From: Dioscorea cayenensis subsp. rotundata
Lineage: Eukaryota; Streptophyta; Magnoliopsida; Dioscoreales; Dioscoreaceae
Assembly (NCBI RefSeq): GCF_009730915.1
Contig: NC_052475.1
Coordinates: 2,232,001-2,296,000, forward strand
Direction of reading: 5' to 3'
DNA: 64,000 nucleotides
In this document: positions 47,470 through 58,899 of the stretch, piece by piece
Layout of the letters: each line of letters begins with the position of its first letter
Numbering within the stretch: the first letter of the stretch is position 1
The notes under the pieces: generated by a model
The model's input: only the letters and a program-made list of their open reading frames with translations
Told to the model about the DNA's origin: nothing
Databases searched by the model: none
Translations under genes and position numbers: made by a program

Positions 47470-47832
47470 TGATGTGGCCTAATTCAAACTTCTAACCACG
47501 TGATACCCCACTATCTCACATCACACCCATTATCTCCTTTTGCACCCATGATCTCGAACACGTGAAGTTTTACGTAACTGTTAATCATACATCTATAAAT
47601 AGCCTCCCTTATTAAAACGAGAGGGGGACTTTTCAGGGGAAAACATCAAAAGAAGACAAGCATTTATTCTCTACTGATTTTGGAGTGTTTGTGGGGAACA
47701 CTTCCCACACTGTTATAGGTCTTGGCATCTAAAAAAAGAAGAGACTCCAATTTCTTTTATTCGACCTTTAAGTTCGAAGTTCTACAAGTTCAAGATCCCC
47801 AATAAATTCACTATTGTATTCTCGCAACAACA
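47470..47832 (+). mobile_element. solo LTR, 363 bp
   Basis: Starts TGATGTGGCC and ends TCTCGCAACAACA (TG...CA), and is flanked by the 5-bp duplication GATCA at 47465-47469 and 47833-47837. It contains a TATA box (TCTATAAATAG, about 47592-47602) and a plausible transcribed part downstream. The corresponding place in duplication copy 1 (about 43799-43815) has a single GATCATTATATT, i.e. an empty site. The plus-strand promoter points toward CLV2, 4.4 kb away. Confidence 0.85.
47592..47602 (+). promoter_or_regulatory. TATA box inside the solo LTR
   Basis: TCTATAAATAG at about position 120 of the 363-bp LTR, the usual place for an LTR promoter. Confidence 0.5.
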
Positions 47833-48328
47833 GATCATTATATTAAAATTTTGCATATGTTAAAGATAATTAAAAAGATGACTTTTGGTTAAATAAAAAT
47901 TGAAAAAAAATATCTAAAATGAGAATAATTATATCAATATTTTTTTTAGAAAAAAACATCATAAATCATATGAGTTAATAAAATCTGCTAGCTTACTAGG
48001 TAATGCTCATTTTGATATTCAATTAAATAAATATTATTTTAGATGAGTTGAATTAGTTTGTTAGGCATGACTTTTAATAATGCATTCAAGCAAGCAAGTG
48101 AACACATTAAAATAAAATAAAATAAAATACATGTATGAAAAGGAGAGGCCAATGCAACATTATCTGTATCTTGAATGGTATTATCATGAATGGATTTGCA
48201 TGAAGACATTTGAGAACTTTACAAGTCTATGTCATCAAAACATCATCTCTCCCCGACCACATTTCTTTTAATTAATTAATTAATTAATTTGTTTTTACTT
48301 ATTAAAATAAAGGTGTGCTCTAAATTTA

Positions 48329-49273
48329 AGGAGGTAAATGGTACGGGGAATCTCCGTTCCCCGCTAGAACTCGCTCCGGCGTGGCGGGGATTCTCCGAAA
48401 TAACCACCCCGCGGGGCGGGGAATGGGGGAAAATCCCTCCCCGCCTCGCTGGGCGGGGTGGGGGCGAGGAAGGCATTCCCCGCCCCGTGGGGATCATCTC
48501 CCCGCTCCCCATGGGGACCCCCACGGGGATTCCCTGATTTTTAATAATAATAATAATAATAATATATATATATATATATATTGAAAATACTCATATGATT
48601 AGTTATTTTTTATTTTTTAAATAATTCAATATGTATATAAGATTATTAGGACCAAATATTTGGGTTTCAAAAAAATATATTTTTAGTATTTATTAATAAT
48701 GTTTTAGACTTTTAGACTTTAAGTAATACTAGTATTCCTCCCGTGTGATGTACGAATATAATCATATGAAAATTTTTAAAAAAATTTAATAATTTTTTTT
48801 TATTTTCTATAGAAATTAAGGTAAAATTAAGATTAAATAAAATAAGCTATTTATCAACTTCAAAAATATAATATTTTTATAAAATTAATTTTATTATATA
48901 TTATGAGATAAAATAATAAAAATTAGTTTAAAACAATATAATTTAGTGTTATGTTATAAATATTTTAATATTATTAAAATAATATTGGTAAAATTTCTAT
49001 GAGAAATTGACAAGTGTCAAATAGGTTTCCTACTTTAATATATATATATATATATATATTGATATATAATACTATTAGAATTTTATATAATAACAAAAAA
49101 AATTGGCGGGGGGCGGGGATTCCCCGACCCCGTGGGGATCCCCGCGGGGGAGTGAGTCGGGATAATTTTTCCCCCGTGAGGAATTTGGAGGCGGGGAATC
49201 CCCGCCCCGTGGAAAGCTTGGATGGGGACGGGGATTCCATTCTCCGCCCCACCCCGCCCCACTTACATCCCTA
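48329..49273. mobile_element. MULE-like non-autonomous element with CGGGGA-rich ends
   Basis: Termini AGGAGGTAAATGG and (inverse of the right end) AGGGATGTAAGTGG are related. Flanks TCTAAATTTA (48319-48328) and TCTAAATTCA (49274-49283) form a ~10-bp target duplication with one change. Copy 1 of the segmental duplication has the single sequence CTCTAAATTCAAAG at about 44270, confirming the empty site. GC-rich ends of GGCGGGGA-like words enclose an AT-rich interior with (TA)n at about 49039-49060. Non-coding; the long open frames are due to the GC-rich words. Confidence 0.85.
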
Positions 49274-49376
49274 TCTAAATTCAAACATACATTGAATTTC
49301 TCATCAATAATAAAATGATAGTTGTTTGTAAATAAGAAAACTCATATTCAATGTTGCCCCCTTATTTAATGGGAAC

Positions 49377-50337
49377 CAATGTTTTTAAACATAGATTGTA
49401 CTGGTTGGTCAGACTGGCAGAATCGGGAACTGGGTGCCAGTCCGATCTGGTTCTATAGAATTTACTGACCAAAAATCAACTTGATCAAACCCAGTTAAAC
49501 CCAATTAAATCCAGTGAACCGATCATTTTGTCTAAAAACAGGAAGATCTCGGTTTTTCATATATTAAAAAATTTAAAAGCACTTGGTGTTAAGAGAATGA
49601 AAAAGCCAACTGCCAACGACCATTTGGTCTATTGGTATCGGATCCCTTGCGTAGTGTGTTCGCCTCAAGTGTCGAGCGTGACTCCCCGAATTCGATCCCC
49701 ATCTCACTTAAGGTGAGGGCACGGTTCGATTGTGAGCGCTGCTCCCCCACGTGTTCGTCCCTAAGTTCCGGCGCTTGTCGCCTTTCTAAAAACAACTGTT
49801 GTTGCAATTGTTGTTGCGGCTCATAGTTCTTGCCAACTATCTCTGCTTTGATGCGATGATTGAACTCCATCTTTCTGTTACTCTTTTAATTGTTATTTGG
49901 ACTATTTGATTGCTATCCGAAAACAGAAAATTTAAGAGAGAAAGAGAGAGAGAGAGAGCCGGGCTGGCTTTTTAAGTTCTAAAGAACTCAAAGTTTCAAC
50001 AAAGTTGCCTTCTTCCTCATTTTTTATGTTTATGGTAGCTCATTCACCATTCAAACCATGCTCATTTGCATCACAATCACACAATTTTTTTACTCAAATT
50101 TTTAACTGCATCCTCTTGTCCTATACATGCCACATGTATCCCTCCTCAAAAGTTTATAATGTATATATGTATATATATATATAATGATAATCTCATATGA
50201 CATCTTAGATAATATATATTTTAATAATTAATTTGTCTGACCAAATGAGTCATCCAATCGAATCAATTGACTAATGACCTAGTTATTTAACCAGTTCACT
50301 TTTCGGTCTGATTTAAAAAAATTAGTGAGGATAAAAT
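49377..50337. mobile_element. ~0.96-kb insertion in duplication copy 2, class unknown
   Basis: The boundaries come from comparison with copy 1 near 44360, where GGGAAC is directly followed by ACAACCTACACC. The insertion begins CAATGTTTTTAAACATAG and ends GAGGATAAAAT. Both ends have CCAGTT / ACTGGTT / GGTCTGA words, which may be diverged inverted termini. A clear target duplication is not visible. A tRNA-like SINE candidate lies inside. Confidence 0.6.
49605..49885 (+). mobile_element. candidate tRNA-derived SINE
   Basis: An A-box-like TGGTCTATTGG (49625-49635) is followed ~52 bp later by a B-box-like GAATTCGATCCCC (49688-49700), the spacing of an internal Pol III promoter. The sequence is much more GC-rich than its surroundings and continues to about 49880, where it becomes T-rich. 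I could not define target duplications. Confidence 0.4.
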
Positions 50338-51534
50338 AACCTGCACCTTCATAAATTTCAAAAGTACATAAAGATGCTTGTTTTTTTTTTAAAATATCCT
50401 AAGTATTATTTAAAAAAAATATTTATATTTTAAACTTTATTTATTTATTGAAACTTGTTGGGATTTATATCCCCTAATGTGTGATAGAAAGAAATTGCAT
50501 ATTGATTAGTTTGTCAAGGCATATAATTACCTCAATAAGTTCATTCATACAATTTTATAAAGTTAAAGAAAAACTAAGGTAAAGACCATTTTAATTTTTT
50601 TGTCAAATTAAAATAACATACAAAAGTAATTTTGTAAAATGTAAGAATGGTTAGAGTATTAGAATGTTTAAAAGAATATTTTCAGTAAATATAAATATGG
50701 GAGGGATTTAGCAGTTTGTATTCCTCTAACTCTGAAAATACACCCAAATATATATATCCTAACAAAATATGAAATTTAAGATATCTCAAATACCATTAAA
50801 ACTCAAGAAATACATTTTTTTATTTTAGAAGTATATCAATTTCTCAAATATATGATTTTAAAAAATTTTAAAAATACAATGATAAACATGAAATTATGAA
50901 ACTAAATATTGTATGAAAAAATTTAGACTTAAATACATTTGATCGATTGCAAACTTAATTTGACGAGAGTTTTGGACAAGTAAAAATTTAAAAAAAGTTG
51001 AAAGTTGATATGTGTATATAATATAAACTCTTGACAGGTAATGAAAAGAGTTAATATTAGTAAAAGTCAACAAAACCAAAAAAGTCATAGTTTGTTCAAT
51101 GAAAAGCATATAATTCTTTTTTTTAAAAATAATCTATATGATTGTATTCATGAGGAGAGAGTTGACAAATTAGACAGTCAACCTATTTTTTAAGAAGTCA
51201 GTTGTAATATTAATTTTGTCAAGGGTTTTGCGGAATCTTTGTAGTATACGTACACAAATTATAGTAAAAAGTCAACATACCAAACCAAGATGACCAAGCC
51301 CTGTGTTTTTGGTCAAGCAATTGAGCCAAGGCAAAAGAAAGAGTTGGCCAACAATGAAGGTCAAGGGTCACATATGCATGTAATCATATTCTTTTAAGTT
51401 ATAACACAACGTATTTGTCAACCATTAACAAAATTAACAAAAGAGGGAGATGCTTTCAAAGCAATTGCGAAGGTTGTTCACTCAGGAGAAGTGATCTCCT
51501 CAAACAAGCATGTAAATAACACTTCTTTAAATAA

Positions 51535-51571
<37 letters not shown>

Positions 51572-51770
51572 GCCGTTAGAAACTAATATTATTTTAAATA
51601 GTTTTTATATTCATTATGCAATAAATGAATCAAATTTTAAAATAAAAATATTTGAAGTGAAATGAGTTTATATAAAATTTTATTTTTTTTTAATGAATAA
51701 AGAACTAAAATAGATTTAATTCAAAATTAAAAAAAAATGGTTTACTTCAATGACTTTTCTATAATTTCTT

Positions 51771-52208
51771 TCCAAGCGAATGCTTTATAACTAAAGATGT
51801 AATAAATTAAAAAAAATTGAGAACTATTATGTAGTTATTACTTAATATACAATAATTTACCTACAAAAATAAAAACGTCCCAAAATCAATACCACTTGCT
51901 TGTTAAAAGGCCATTTCAAATGTAATTTATCTGCACTACATGATCCCATTTGAAAAAGCTATGCTAAGCTAAGCATGTGTTTTTATTGAAGATATATATT
52001 AATTCTAATGTTATAAAAATATGTTGCATGCTCTAATTCAATCAAAATATTTAATAACAAAATTAATTTCTTCAAAACTTCAAAAATAATAACATAATAA
52101 TAATCTAATTAAATAATAAATATTATTAAAAAAAAAAAAGCATACGAATAAAAGTTCTTATATTTTAAATATTCAAAAGAAATTAAAAAAAAAAACAGAA
52201 GATGCTTG
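51771..52208. other. CLV2 upstream region
   Basis: AT-rich sequence with A-runs at 52128-52139 and 52186-52195. No convincing TATA box or CpG-like element before the gene. Confidence 0.4.
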
Positions 52209-52274
52209 ATGGCTTCAAAGACGGAGAATGTCTGCACTCTCACTCTCCCACTCATCATCATCGTCCCCAAAACC

Positions 52275-54443
52275 ATGAACAACCAAACTCTAACCCTAAC
52301 CCTAGTTCTCCTTCTTCTCGCCGCCGTTACCACCGCCCAAAACCTCCACTCCGCCGACCGCTCCGCCCTCCTCACTCTCCGTTCCCACCTCGCCGACCCC
52401 CGCGGCGCCCTCTCCACATGGAACGGCTCTCGCTGCTCCCTCTGGGCCGGTGTCCTCTGCGAGAACCGCACCTCTCGCGTTATCCAGCTCGATCTCTCCG
52501 GTTTTAACCTCTCCGGCGAGCTCAACTCCTCACTCTGCCTCCTCTCCCGCCTCCAAACCCTAATCCTCGCCTCCAACTACTTCTCCGGTATCATCCCTTC
52601 TTGCCTCCCCCGTATCACGCCGCTCAGAACCCTAAACCTCGCCTGGAACCTCCTCTCCGGCCAGCTCCCCCCGACCCTCGCCCGCCTTCGCCACCTCGAG
52701 TCCCTCATCCTCTCCGGAAACCGTGGCCTCGGTGGTCCTCTCCCTTTCTCGCTCGCCATCTCCTTCCCTGCCCTCGCACACCTCGATCTCAGCTCCGCTA
52801 ACTTCTCCGGCGAGATTCCAGCGGGCTTCTTCCATCTCGGGGCCCTCAGATATGTGGACCTCTCCGACAATCGCTTGACCGGTTCTTTGATGGACTTCGA
52901 TCATCCCTTGGATTTCCTCGATCTCTCTGGGAATCAAATCTCCGGGACGCTCCCTTGCTTCTCAGCGTCCGTGGAAACGCTCTCCGTTTTGAACCTCGCC
53001 GGGAACGGGATCGTCGGCGGGATCCCGACCTGTATATCGTCTTTGCGTGCTCTGACAGTGTTGAATCTCTCGTCCAATGCCCTCGAGTACCGGCTCTCGC
53101 CGAGGCTTATCTTCTCCGATAAGCTCCTGGTTCTCGATTTCAGCTCCAATGGTTTCTCGGGTCCGATCCCGAGCCGGATCGTCGAGGATTCCGATAGATC
53201 GGGGCTTTTACTGTTGAATCTATCTAGTAATCGGTTTTCCGGTGAGATTCCGCCGGAGGTCACGGAGCTAAGGAGTCTCCAGGGTTTGCTCCTCGCCGAC
53301 AACCAGATCGAAGGGGAGATCCCGCCAGCGATCGGGAATTTGACCTATCTCCAAGCTCTGGATCTCTCCGGCAACTTGCTCTCTGGGGCGATCCCGGTGA
53401 GCCTCGCTGGATGCTTCCAATTATGGATGCTGAGGTTGGGCGGGAATAACCTCAGCGGCGCGCTACGGCCGGAGCTCGATGCACTAGATAGCCTCCGGAT
53501 CCTCGATCTTACTGGCAACCAAATCTCCGGCGAGGTTCCGCTCCCACTGGCCGGCTGCAAATCACTGGAATTCGTGGATCTAAGCCACAACGAGCTCGGA
53601 GGCGAGCTCAGCAGCGCCGTTTTTAAATGGCAGAACCTTCGCCAACTCTCCCTGGCTGGAAACCGCTTCTCTGGCAACCTCCCCGATTGGATCTTCTCCT
53701 TCCCTGACCTCCATTCTCTCGATCTCTCTGGCAACCGCTTCACTGGCTTTATCCCGGATGGCAACTTCAATGTCAGCGCCGACTTCAACGGCGCTGACGC
53801 CACGCAAGATCAAACCAACATCGGGATCATACTCAGAGTGTCAGTGAATCTCGTGGCGGGTGGCCGGCAGGTGGAGTTCGGATACGAGCTACGGTCTCCG
53901 GTGGTGATCAACCTCAGCGACAACGAGCTCCGGGGAGAGATCCCGGAGGGATTGATCGGGCTTCAAGGGTTGGAAACCCTCAACCTCTCGTACAACTACC
54001 TGACAGGGAGAATCCCAGGGAGTCTAGCAAAGATGGGGAGACTCCAGCGACTAGACCTCTCTCACAACGCGATCTCCGGCGAGGTTCCGGTGGGGATCGC
54101 GGGGCTGAAGGGATTGGAAACGCTAGACCTGTCGTTCAATTGCTTGTCAGGGATGGTGGGGTTGAGGAGGTTCCCGGGGGCGTTTGCTGGGAACCCGGGG
54201 TTGTGCGTGGAGTTCTCCGGCGAGGGGTGTAGGGCGGGGAGGGGGATGGAAGGTGGCGGAGGAGGAGGAGGAGGCGGTGGTGGGGAAAAGGAGGAAGAGA
54301 TGGGGAGAGAGGAAGGATGGATGTCGGTGGGGGCATTCTGGATAAGCGCGGTTGTGAGTTTCTATGTTTCGTTGGTGGGCTTGCTTTGCTGGGGAACCAC
54401 CAGGGCCTTTCTTTTCCGCCCTTCCAAAGCCCAAAACTTTTGA
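52275..54443 (+). CDS. CLV2: CLAVATA2-type LRR receptor-like protein
   Basis: Single-exon gene, 722 residues from the ATG at 52275; Arabidopsis CLV2 has 720 and is also intronless. I chose this start because it is followed directly by a signal peptide (MNNQTLTLTLVLLLLAAVTT). An upstream in-frame ATG at 52209 would add 22 residues. Order: LRR N-cap with WAGVLC (about 27-64), about 20 LRRs, an island region at ~495-540 (DGNFNVSADFNGADATQDQT), final LRRs with EIPEGLIGLQGLETLNLSYN, then FPGAFAGNPGLCVEF, a Gly run (~660-671), a membrane segment (~684-706) and a short kinase-less tail. ELDALDSLRILDLTGNQISG is especially close to CLV2. The family (maize FEA2) acts at the plasma membrane with the pseudokinase CORYNE in CLE-peptide signalling that limits meristem size. 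Odd: the juxtamembrane poly-Gly and very GC-rich 5' half. Confidence 0.93.
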   Translation: MNNQTLTLTLVLLLLAAVTTAQNLHSADRSALLTLRSHLADPRGALSTWNGSRCSLWAGVLCENRTSRVIQLDLSGFNLSGELNSSLCLLSRLQTLILASNYFSGIIPSCLPRITPLRTLNLAWNLLSGQLPPTLARLRHLESLILSGNRGLGGPLPFSLAISFPALAHLDLSSANFSGEIPAGFFHLGALRYVDLSDNRLTGSLMDFDHPLDFLDLSGNQISGTLPCFSASVETLSVLNLAGNGIVGGIPTCISSLRALTVLNLSSNALEYRLSPRLIFSDKLLVLDFSSNGFSGPIPSRIVEDSDRSGLLLLNLSSNRFSGEIPPEVTELRSLQGLLLADNQIEGEIPPAIGNLTYLQALDLSGNLLSGAIPVSLAGCFQLWMLRLGGNNLSGALRPELDALDSLRILDLTGNQISGEVPLPLAGCKSLEFVDLSHNELGGELSSAVFKWQNLRQLSLAGNRFSGNLPDWIFSFPDLHSLDLSGNRFTGFIPDGNFNVSADFNGADATQDQTNIGIILRVSVNLVAGGRQVEFGYELRSPVVINLSDNELRGEIPEGLIGLQGLETLNLSYNYLTGRIPGSLAKMGRLQRLDLSHNAISGEVPVGIAGLKGLETLDLSFNCLSGMVGLRRFPGAFAGNPGLCVEFSGEGCRAGRGMEGGGGGGGGGGGEKEEEMGREEGWMSVGAFWISAVVSFYVSLVGLLCWGTTRAFLFRPSKAQNF

Positions 54444-54496
54444 GTTCTGATATATTTATATATATCATCACTAACCAGGTCCACTTCTTCTTCTTC

Positions 54497-54536
<40 letters not shown>

Positions 54537-55915
54537 TATGATTTATTGTTATTATTTATTTATTTTTATAGTTTCTGTTTAAATTTATTAGTTTTAGCCC
54601 TCTTGTGCTATTTACTTGTTTTATTTTTAAAGTTTTTTTTATTTTTTATTTGTTAATTAAAAATAAATAAAATTTATAAAACATTAAATAATTTTAAAAA
54701 ATAATAATTTTTTTAATAAATTTTAAATTATCAATTAATTTAACTTATTTTTTTAATCTGTGTGAATTAAATAAAATAAATAAGTAAAATAAATTTTTTC
54801 CTGACTATTACTATACATATTACTAATCGTGGCAATTTTGAAGTTAAAAAAAAAAAAAAAAATCTGTCATAAAAGCTTAACATATATAGGTTTCCAGTAT
54901 CTCGACTTGCTCTAAAGTCTATTTATGTATATATGATTGCGCATCTATGTTATTGGTAACTAGTATGTGGAGGAAAGTTAATTGTTAGAAATTAGAGGTT
55001 TCAAAATTATTTCTATTATAGATAATACCTTTTGAGTTATGGATGGCTATTTATTTGGGAATACTAGTAAATAGAATTACTTGGTTTATGGTTATAACAT
55101 GGTAAAATTAACCATTTTAACAGAACATGCAATGTGTGGATGTATGTACAATACTTGTAATTGATGTATGTTATATTAATTTTTTTTATTTTTTGGGATT
55201 TTGTAGTTGAAGCTTGTTTGATCGGAAAGAATGAGCTAGCGAGTTGCTGCAGACTAGTGAAATTACACGTAAGTACCACATTGCTTACTAACTCGGCTGT
55301 ATGTAATTTAAATATATATATATATATATATGCATGTCTGGTTGTCTTGCGTTTATAATGAAGAATGTTAATTGAGATTAGCATGACTAAATTTTGGTCT
55401 GATCCATGATTAGAATGTTAATCGAGTTCTAATACAATGTATCAGCATCTTAGTATTTTGATTTATCATTCAATTGATAGCATCAGTGAAAGAAAATGAC
55501 AAGACTCAGATCCATTCCCAAGTAAATTAATAAATGCATAGATAAAGTCATGTATTATTAGTATAGATTGAAGATTGGCATGTATGCAATATATGGTTTG
55601 CTGTTTTTGGTCATGTACTGGGCCTATCTTACCTTGGTGGGCTGATATCAAGATTTAATGGATCCAAATTGATGAAATAAGCGAACTCAAATGTGTGGAA
55701 CTCGCACTAGTGAAAAAATGTTGGTAAATATGTTTAATTAGAAAAAAAGTTTTTTTTTTAAGGAAAAATTATAAATTTTATATTTCAAACTAAAAATCAA
55801 CACAATATAATTTATAATATATTATATATACATATATATGTCTCTATTAAGATCAATTACCTTAACCCAGCATATATAAAAGATATTATTGTTGATTCTA
55901 CAGTTTGGCTGTGAG
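54444..55915. other. AT-rich spacer downstream of CLV2
   Basis: Presumably contains the CLV2 3' UTR (TA tract at about 54502-54531, AATAAA-like strings near 54663). No other gene supported. Confidence 0.45.
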
Positions 55916-55919
55916 AGCA

Positions 55920-57010
55920 CTCACAAAATAACAATGAAATGCTTTTCTTCATAATTATATTTTTCAATATCCATATATTGAAAAATCTTCATAGAGTATG
56001 GCCAAACATTTTTAGAAGCATCATTTATAAATGTAGCAAAATAAGTTGAACCACTGAGATAGACTTCAAGTACCATTACCAAAGAGGTTATCAAAACTCT
56101 TTTCATCAAGCTTGCCAATTGATAATCTATAGAATATGCTTCATATTTTTGAAAACCAACTTGCATGTAATATTAGTCTCACCATGAATATTACCAATTC
56201 CCTCAATCTTACAAGAGTCAAATTTTCCCATTCTCATAATGTCAATATCATTTGACTTGCAAGTAAATAGCTATCTCTACAGAGTTGCATGATAGAAGGC
56301 TCCCTTGTTAATAGTTCAATTAGTACCTTGACATGCAACATTAAGACAAATAATTACACAAGTTAAAAGAATAGAAATGCCATCATCTGATGAAACCATT
56401 GCAGCATCATTACTTTAATCCTTATCCTCATGGTTTCCTACCTACCTTTCTTTGTTGTTCTCTCTCTTGATATAACCTAGCATATACCACAAGCTAGTGA
56501 CTGAAACTCATAGTGAGAACTCCATAACCACCAAAGTCCCCTAGCTATCAAGCATTGAACTAAGTAATAACATCACTTGCAACTCATCCTCCAAAGTCAT
56601 CTTATTCTTAGACAATTGATTATGATGCTTCATATTTCATTAAAGTACTCTGCAAGTGACACTTCTTCATGAAACTTCAAATTAACAAGCTTCTTTTATA
56701 TCAAAAAAGGCTTGTTACATAGTTTTCACTTATACATGTCTTCCAATTGTTACTAGAGAGAACATGGCAATTTTTAATTTACTGTAAGATGAAACATACT
56801 ATCATCAAGCTGTTACCTAATGTAACCAATAGATTTATAATAATCAAACTTCTTCCAATTTGCATTAGATGTACATGTTGGTTTTGCTTTATCTCCTTTT
56901 ATTGATGCATAAACATATTTATAAAATAGCAAACCTTCCATCTTTACTTTCCAAATTAGCCAATTGCTATTTACAGTCAAACTAATTATCTGTGCTTGTC
57001 CTTCCATGCT
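55920..57010 (-). pseudogene. degenerate copia gag-protease-integrase remnant
   Basis: From an ATG at 57007 the minus strand reads MEGQAQIISLTVNSNWLIWK, then KMEGLLFYKYVYASIKGDKA, a typical copia gag start. After many stops the gag theme continues (KMTLEDELQVMLLLSSM near 56580-56530). Protease-like MGKFDSCKIEGIGNIHGETN is at about 56230-56170 and the integrase-entry string GSTYFATFINDASKNVW at about 56055-56005. Order fits one copia element; RT, RNase H and LTRs were not found. Old and dead. Confidence 0.75.
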
Positions 57011-57180
57011 TCACACACACAAAAAAAAAATAAAAATAAATAAATAAATAAACAACAAATGAGGACTTATGGGTTATAGGGTCTAATTAATAGTGCTTGA
57101 TGGAAAATTTTATGTACTTTCAATCTACATGTTTGTCACGAAATAGCTACAATAATATAAAACAATTTGAAAAACACATA

Positions 57181-57442
57181 CTTCCTTTGTTCCTAAATAT
57201 ATGTCGTTTAAAAAAAATTTATTCTAAAATTGTTGTCATTTTACAATATCAAGGTAATATTTATTCTTTTTTTTTTTTAATTTTAACCATCTTTAATTTT
57301 TTAAGTTATATAAATGAAGAAAGTAATATTTATAGTTTTAAGAAAAATACATGATTTCAAGAGAGGGATAGTTTACTAATTTGGTTGTTTTTTATGTTAG
57401 AATTTAGATAATTTAATGCTACATGTATTTAGGAACGAGGCA
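57181..57442. mobile_element. Stowaway-like MITE
   Basis: The left end CTTCCTTTGTTCCTAAATAT follows a TA (57179-57180). The right end ACATGTATTTAGGAACGAGG is its inverted counterpart, diverged in the last bases. Size (~262 bp), AT-rich interior and the CTCCCTCCGTTCC-like terminus fit the Tc1/mariner Stowaway group. The right TA is not clear. Confidence 0.6.
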
Positions 57443-58895
57443 CAAATTTATAAATACAATAATATTAAGGTTTAGTATAAAACACATTTCTCCAACTGTA
57501 AATCAATTAACGATTCGATGATATACTCTCCTACACATCTATAGATTAATGTACCTAAAAAATAGAAATAAAAATAAATAATAATCAAAATTATTAATGT
57601 TACATGAGAGAACACTGTCACCCCTACCTAGAATTCCAAATGTGAAAGATGGAACTTGGAATATCAATATCCTTCTTCCACTCTTTAGTCTTTTTATTAA
57701 TTTTTTTTTTTTCCTCATCTTTTCCCTCTTCAGGTGAAGACAAATTTTTTTTGTTCCCATTTTGCATATAAATCCAACAGGCAAAGTGGCGCCCTATGCG
57801 GCGCACACACATGGTGGCTTGTGAGGCATGCCTTAATCAAGTCAATAAATTGAATTTAGTCAAAAATTTGAAGAGTTCTTAAATTAAATTATGTTTCACA
57901 TCAAAAGACTTTCATTCATTGAAACAAACTGAAGTGGAGACTGATACACATCACATTGAATGTCAAGCTACATTGATAAATAGTTTCAACTTTGCAATTA
58001 CATCAATCTTTTATTTTGGATTTTAATAGTGAAAAGATTTTTAAAATTTCATTATATAAAACTTTAAACTATTAGACTGTGAACAACAACATACACACTG
58101 CATACAATTCAACACCAATGAATTTGAAGGTTGTAATCAAATCAACATTTCACATCAAAATTTATCATACCGACGTTTAGTTAACGGTGATAATATATTA
58201 TCATATAATAAGATTATTATGGTAGTAAAGTTTAAATTAATGTTGTATGTCTAAAAATATTTTGATAATTTGATATATATTTGGTTGGGAACTCGTATTA
58301 CAAGAACAAGAAGTAATTTATTTCGGTTTTTGTTGGTCATAAAAATCAACTTGGTAAAATACCAAAATTTTCAAAATATGCTTGAACTTTTAAAAAAAAA
58401 AATCTACTAATATGGATCATACACATAAACATAGTGCGTTATATATATATATATATATATGCATAAGCACATATTGTATATATATATACATATGTATGCA
58501 TGTATATTAAAAATCAATTTCTAAAGGGAAAGGGATATATGTCAGGAAAAAATATTTTCAGATTACCATCACTCGGTAATTCACGATAAACACATGCTTT
58601 GGCTTTAATATGATTACCAAATTCTTTTTACCACTATTATAACACTAAAAGTGGTAATCTTTTTAGATTATTGTGTAACATATAGTAATTTTTTCATATT
58701 ACCATGAACCAAACTGCTCCATAATGTCACCATTGCAATAGTTAAAGTTGTAAGATATCAAACTCTTAAAATATCGATGGTTCAATTCTCTTCTAATACA
58801 TGATTGAAATGAAGTAATAAAAAATATGTGGGGTGATTTGTTGAGATTTCAATAGGTTTTTTTTCTCTCTCTATGGCTCTCTTTTTTATTAATAT
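57443..58895. other. AT-rich spacer
   Basis: Minus-strand open frames at 57539-57812 contain Lys/Glu-rich sequence without a recognisable domain. TA tracts at about 58440-58460 and 58478-58500. No gene supported. Confidence 0.4.
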
Positions 58896-58899
58896 TGTT

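Larger units (their letters stand above)
47833..51770. repeat. segmental duplication, copy 2, with insertions
   Basis: Collinear with 43799-46000 once 48329-49273 and about 49377-50337 are removed. By eye the alignable parts are around 85-90% identical with small indels, and TA tracts vary in length (45737-45755 and 51537-51568). It ends ~500 bp before the CLV2 start codon. Confidence 0.85.

Noticed and set aside
52109..53813. Several minus-strand and alternate-frame ORFs over CLV2
   Set aside because: They are shadows of a very GC-rich coding region; the plus frame has an unbroken LRR protein.
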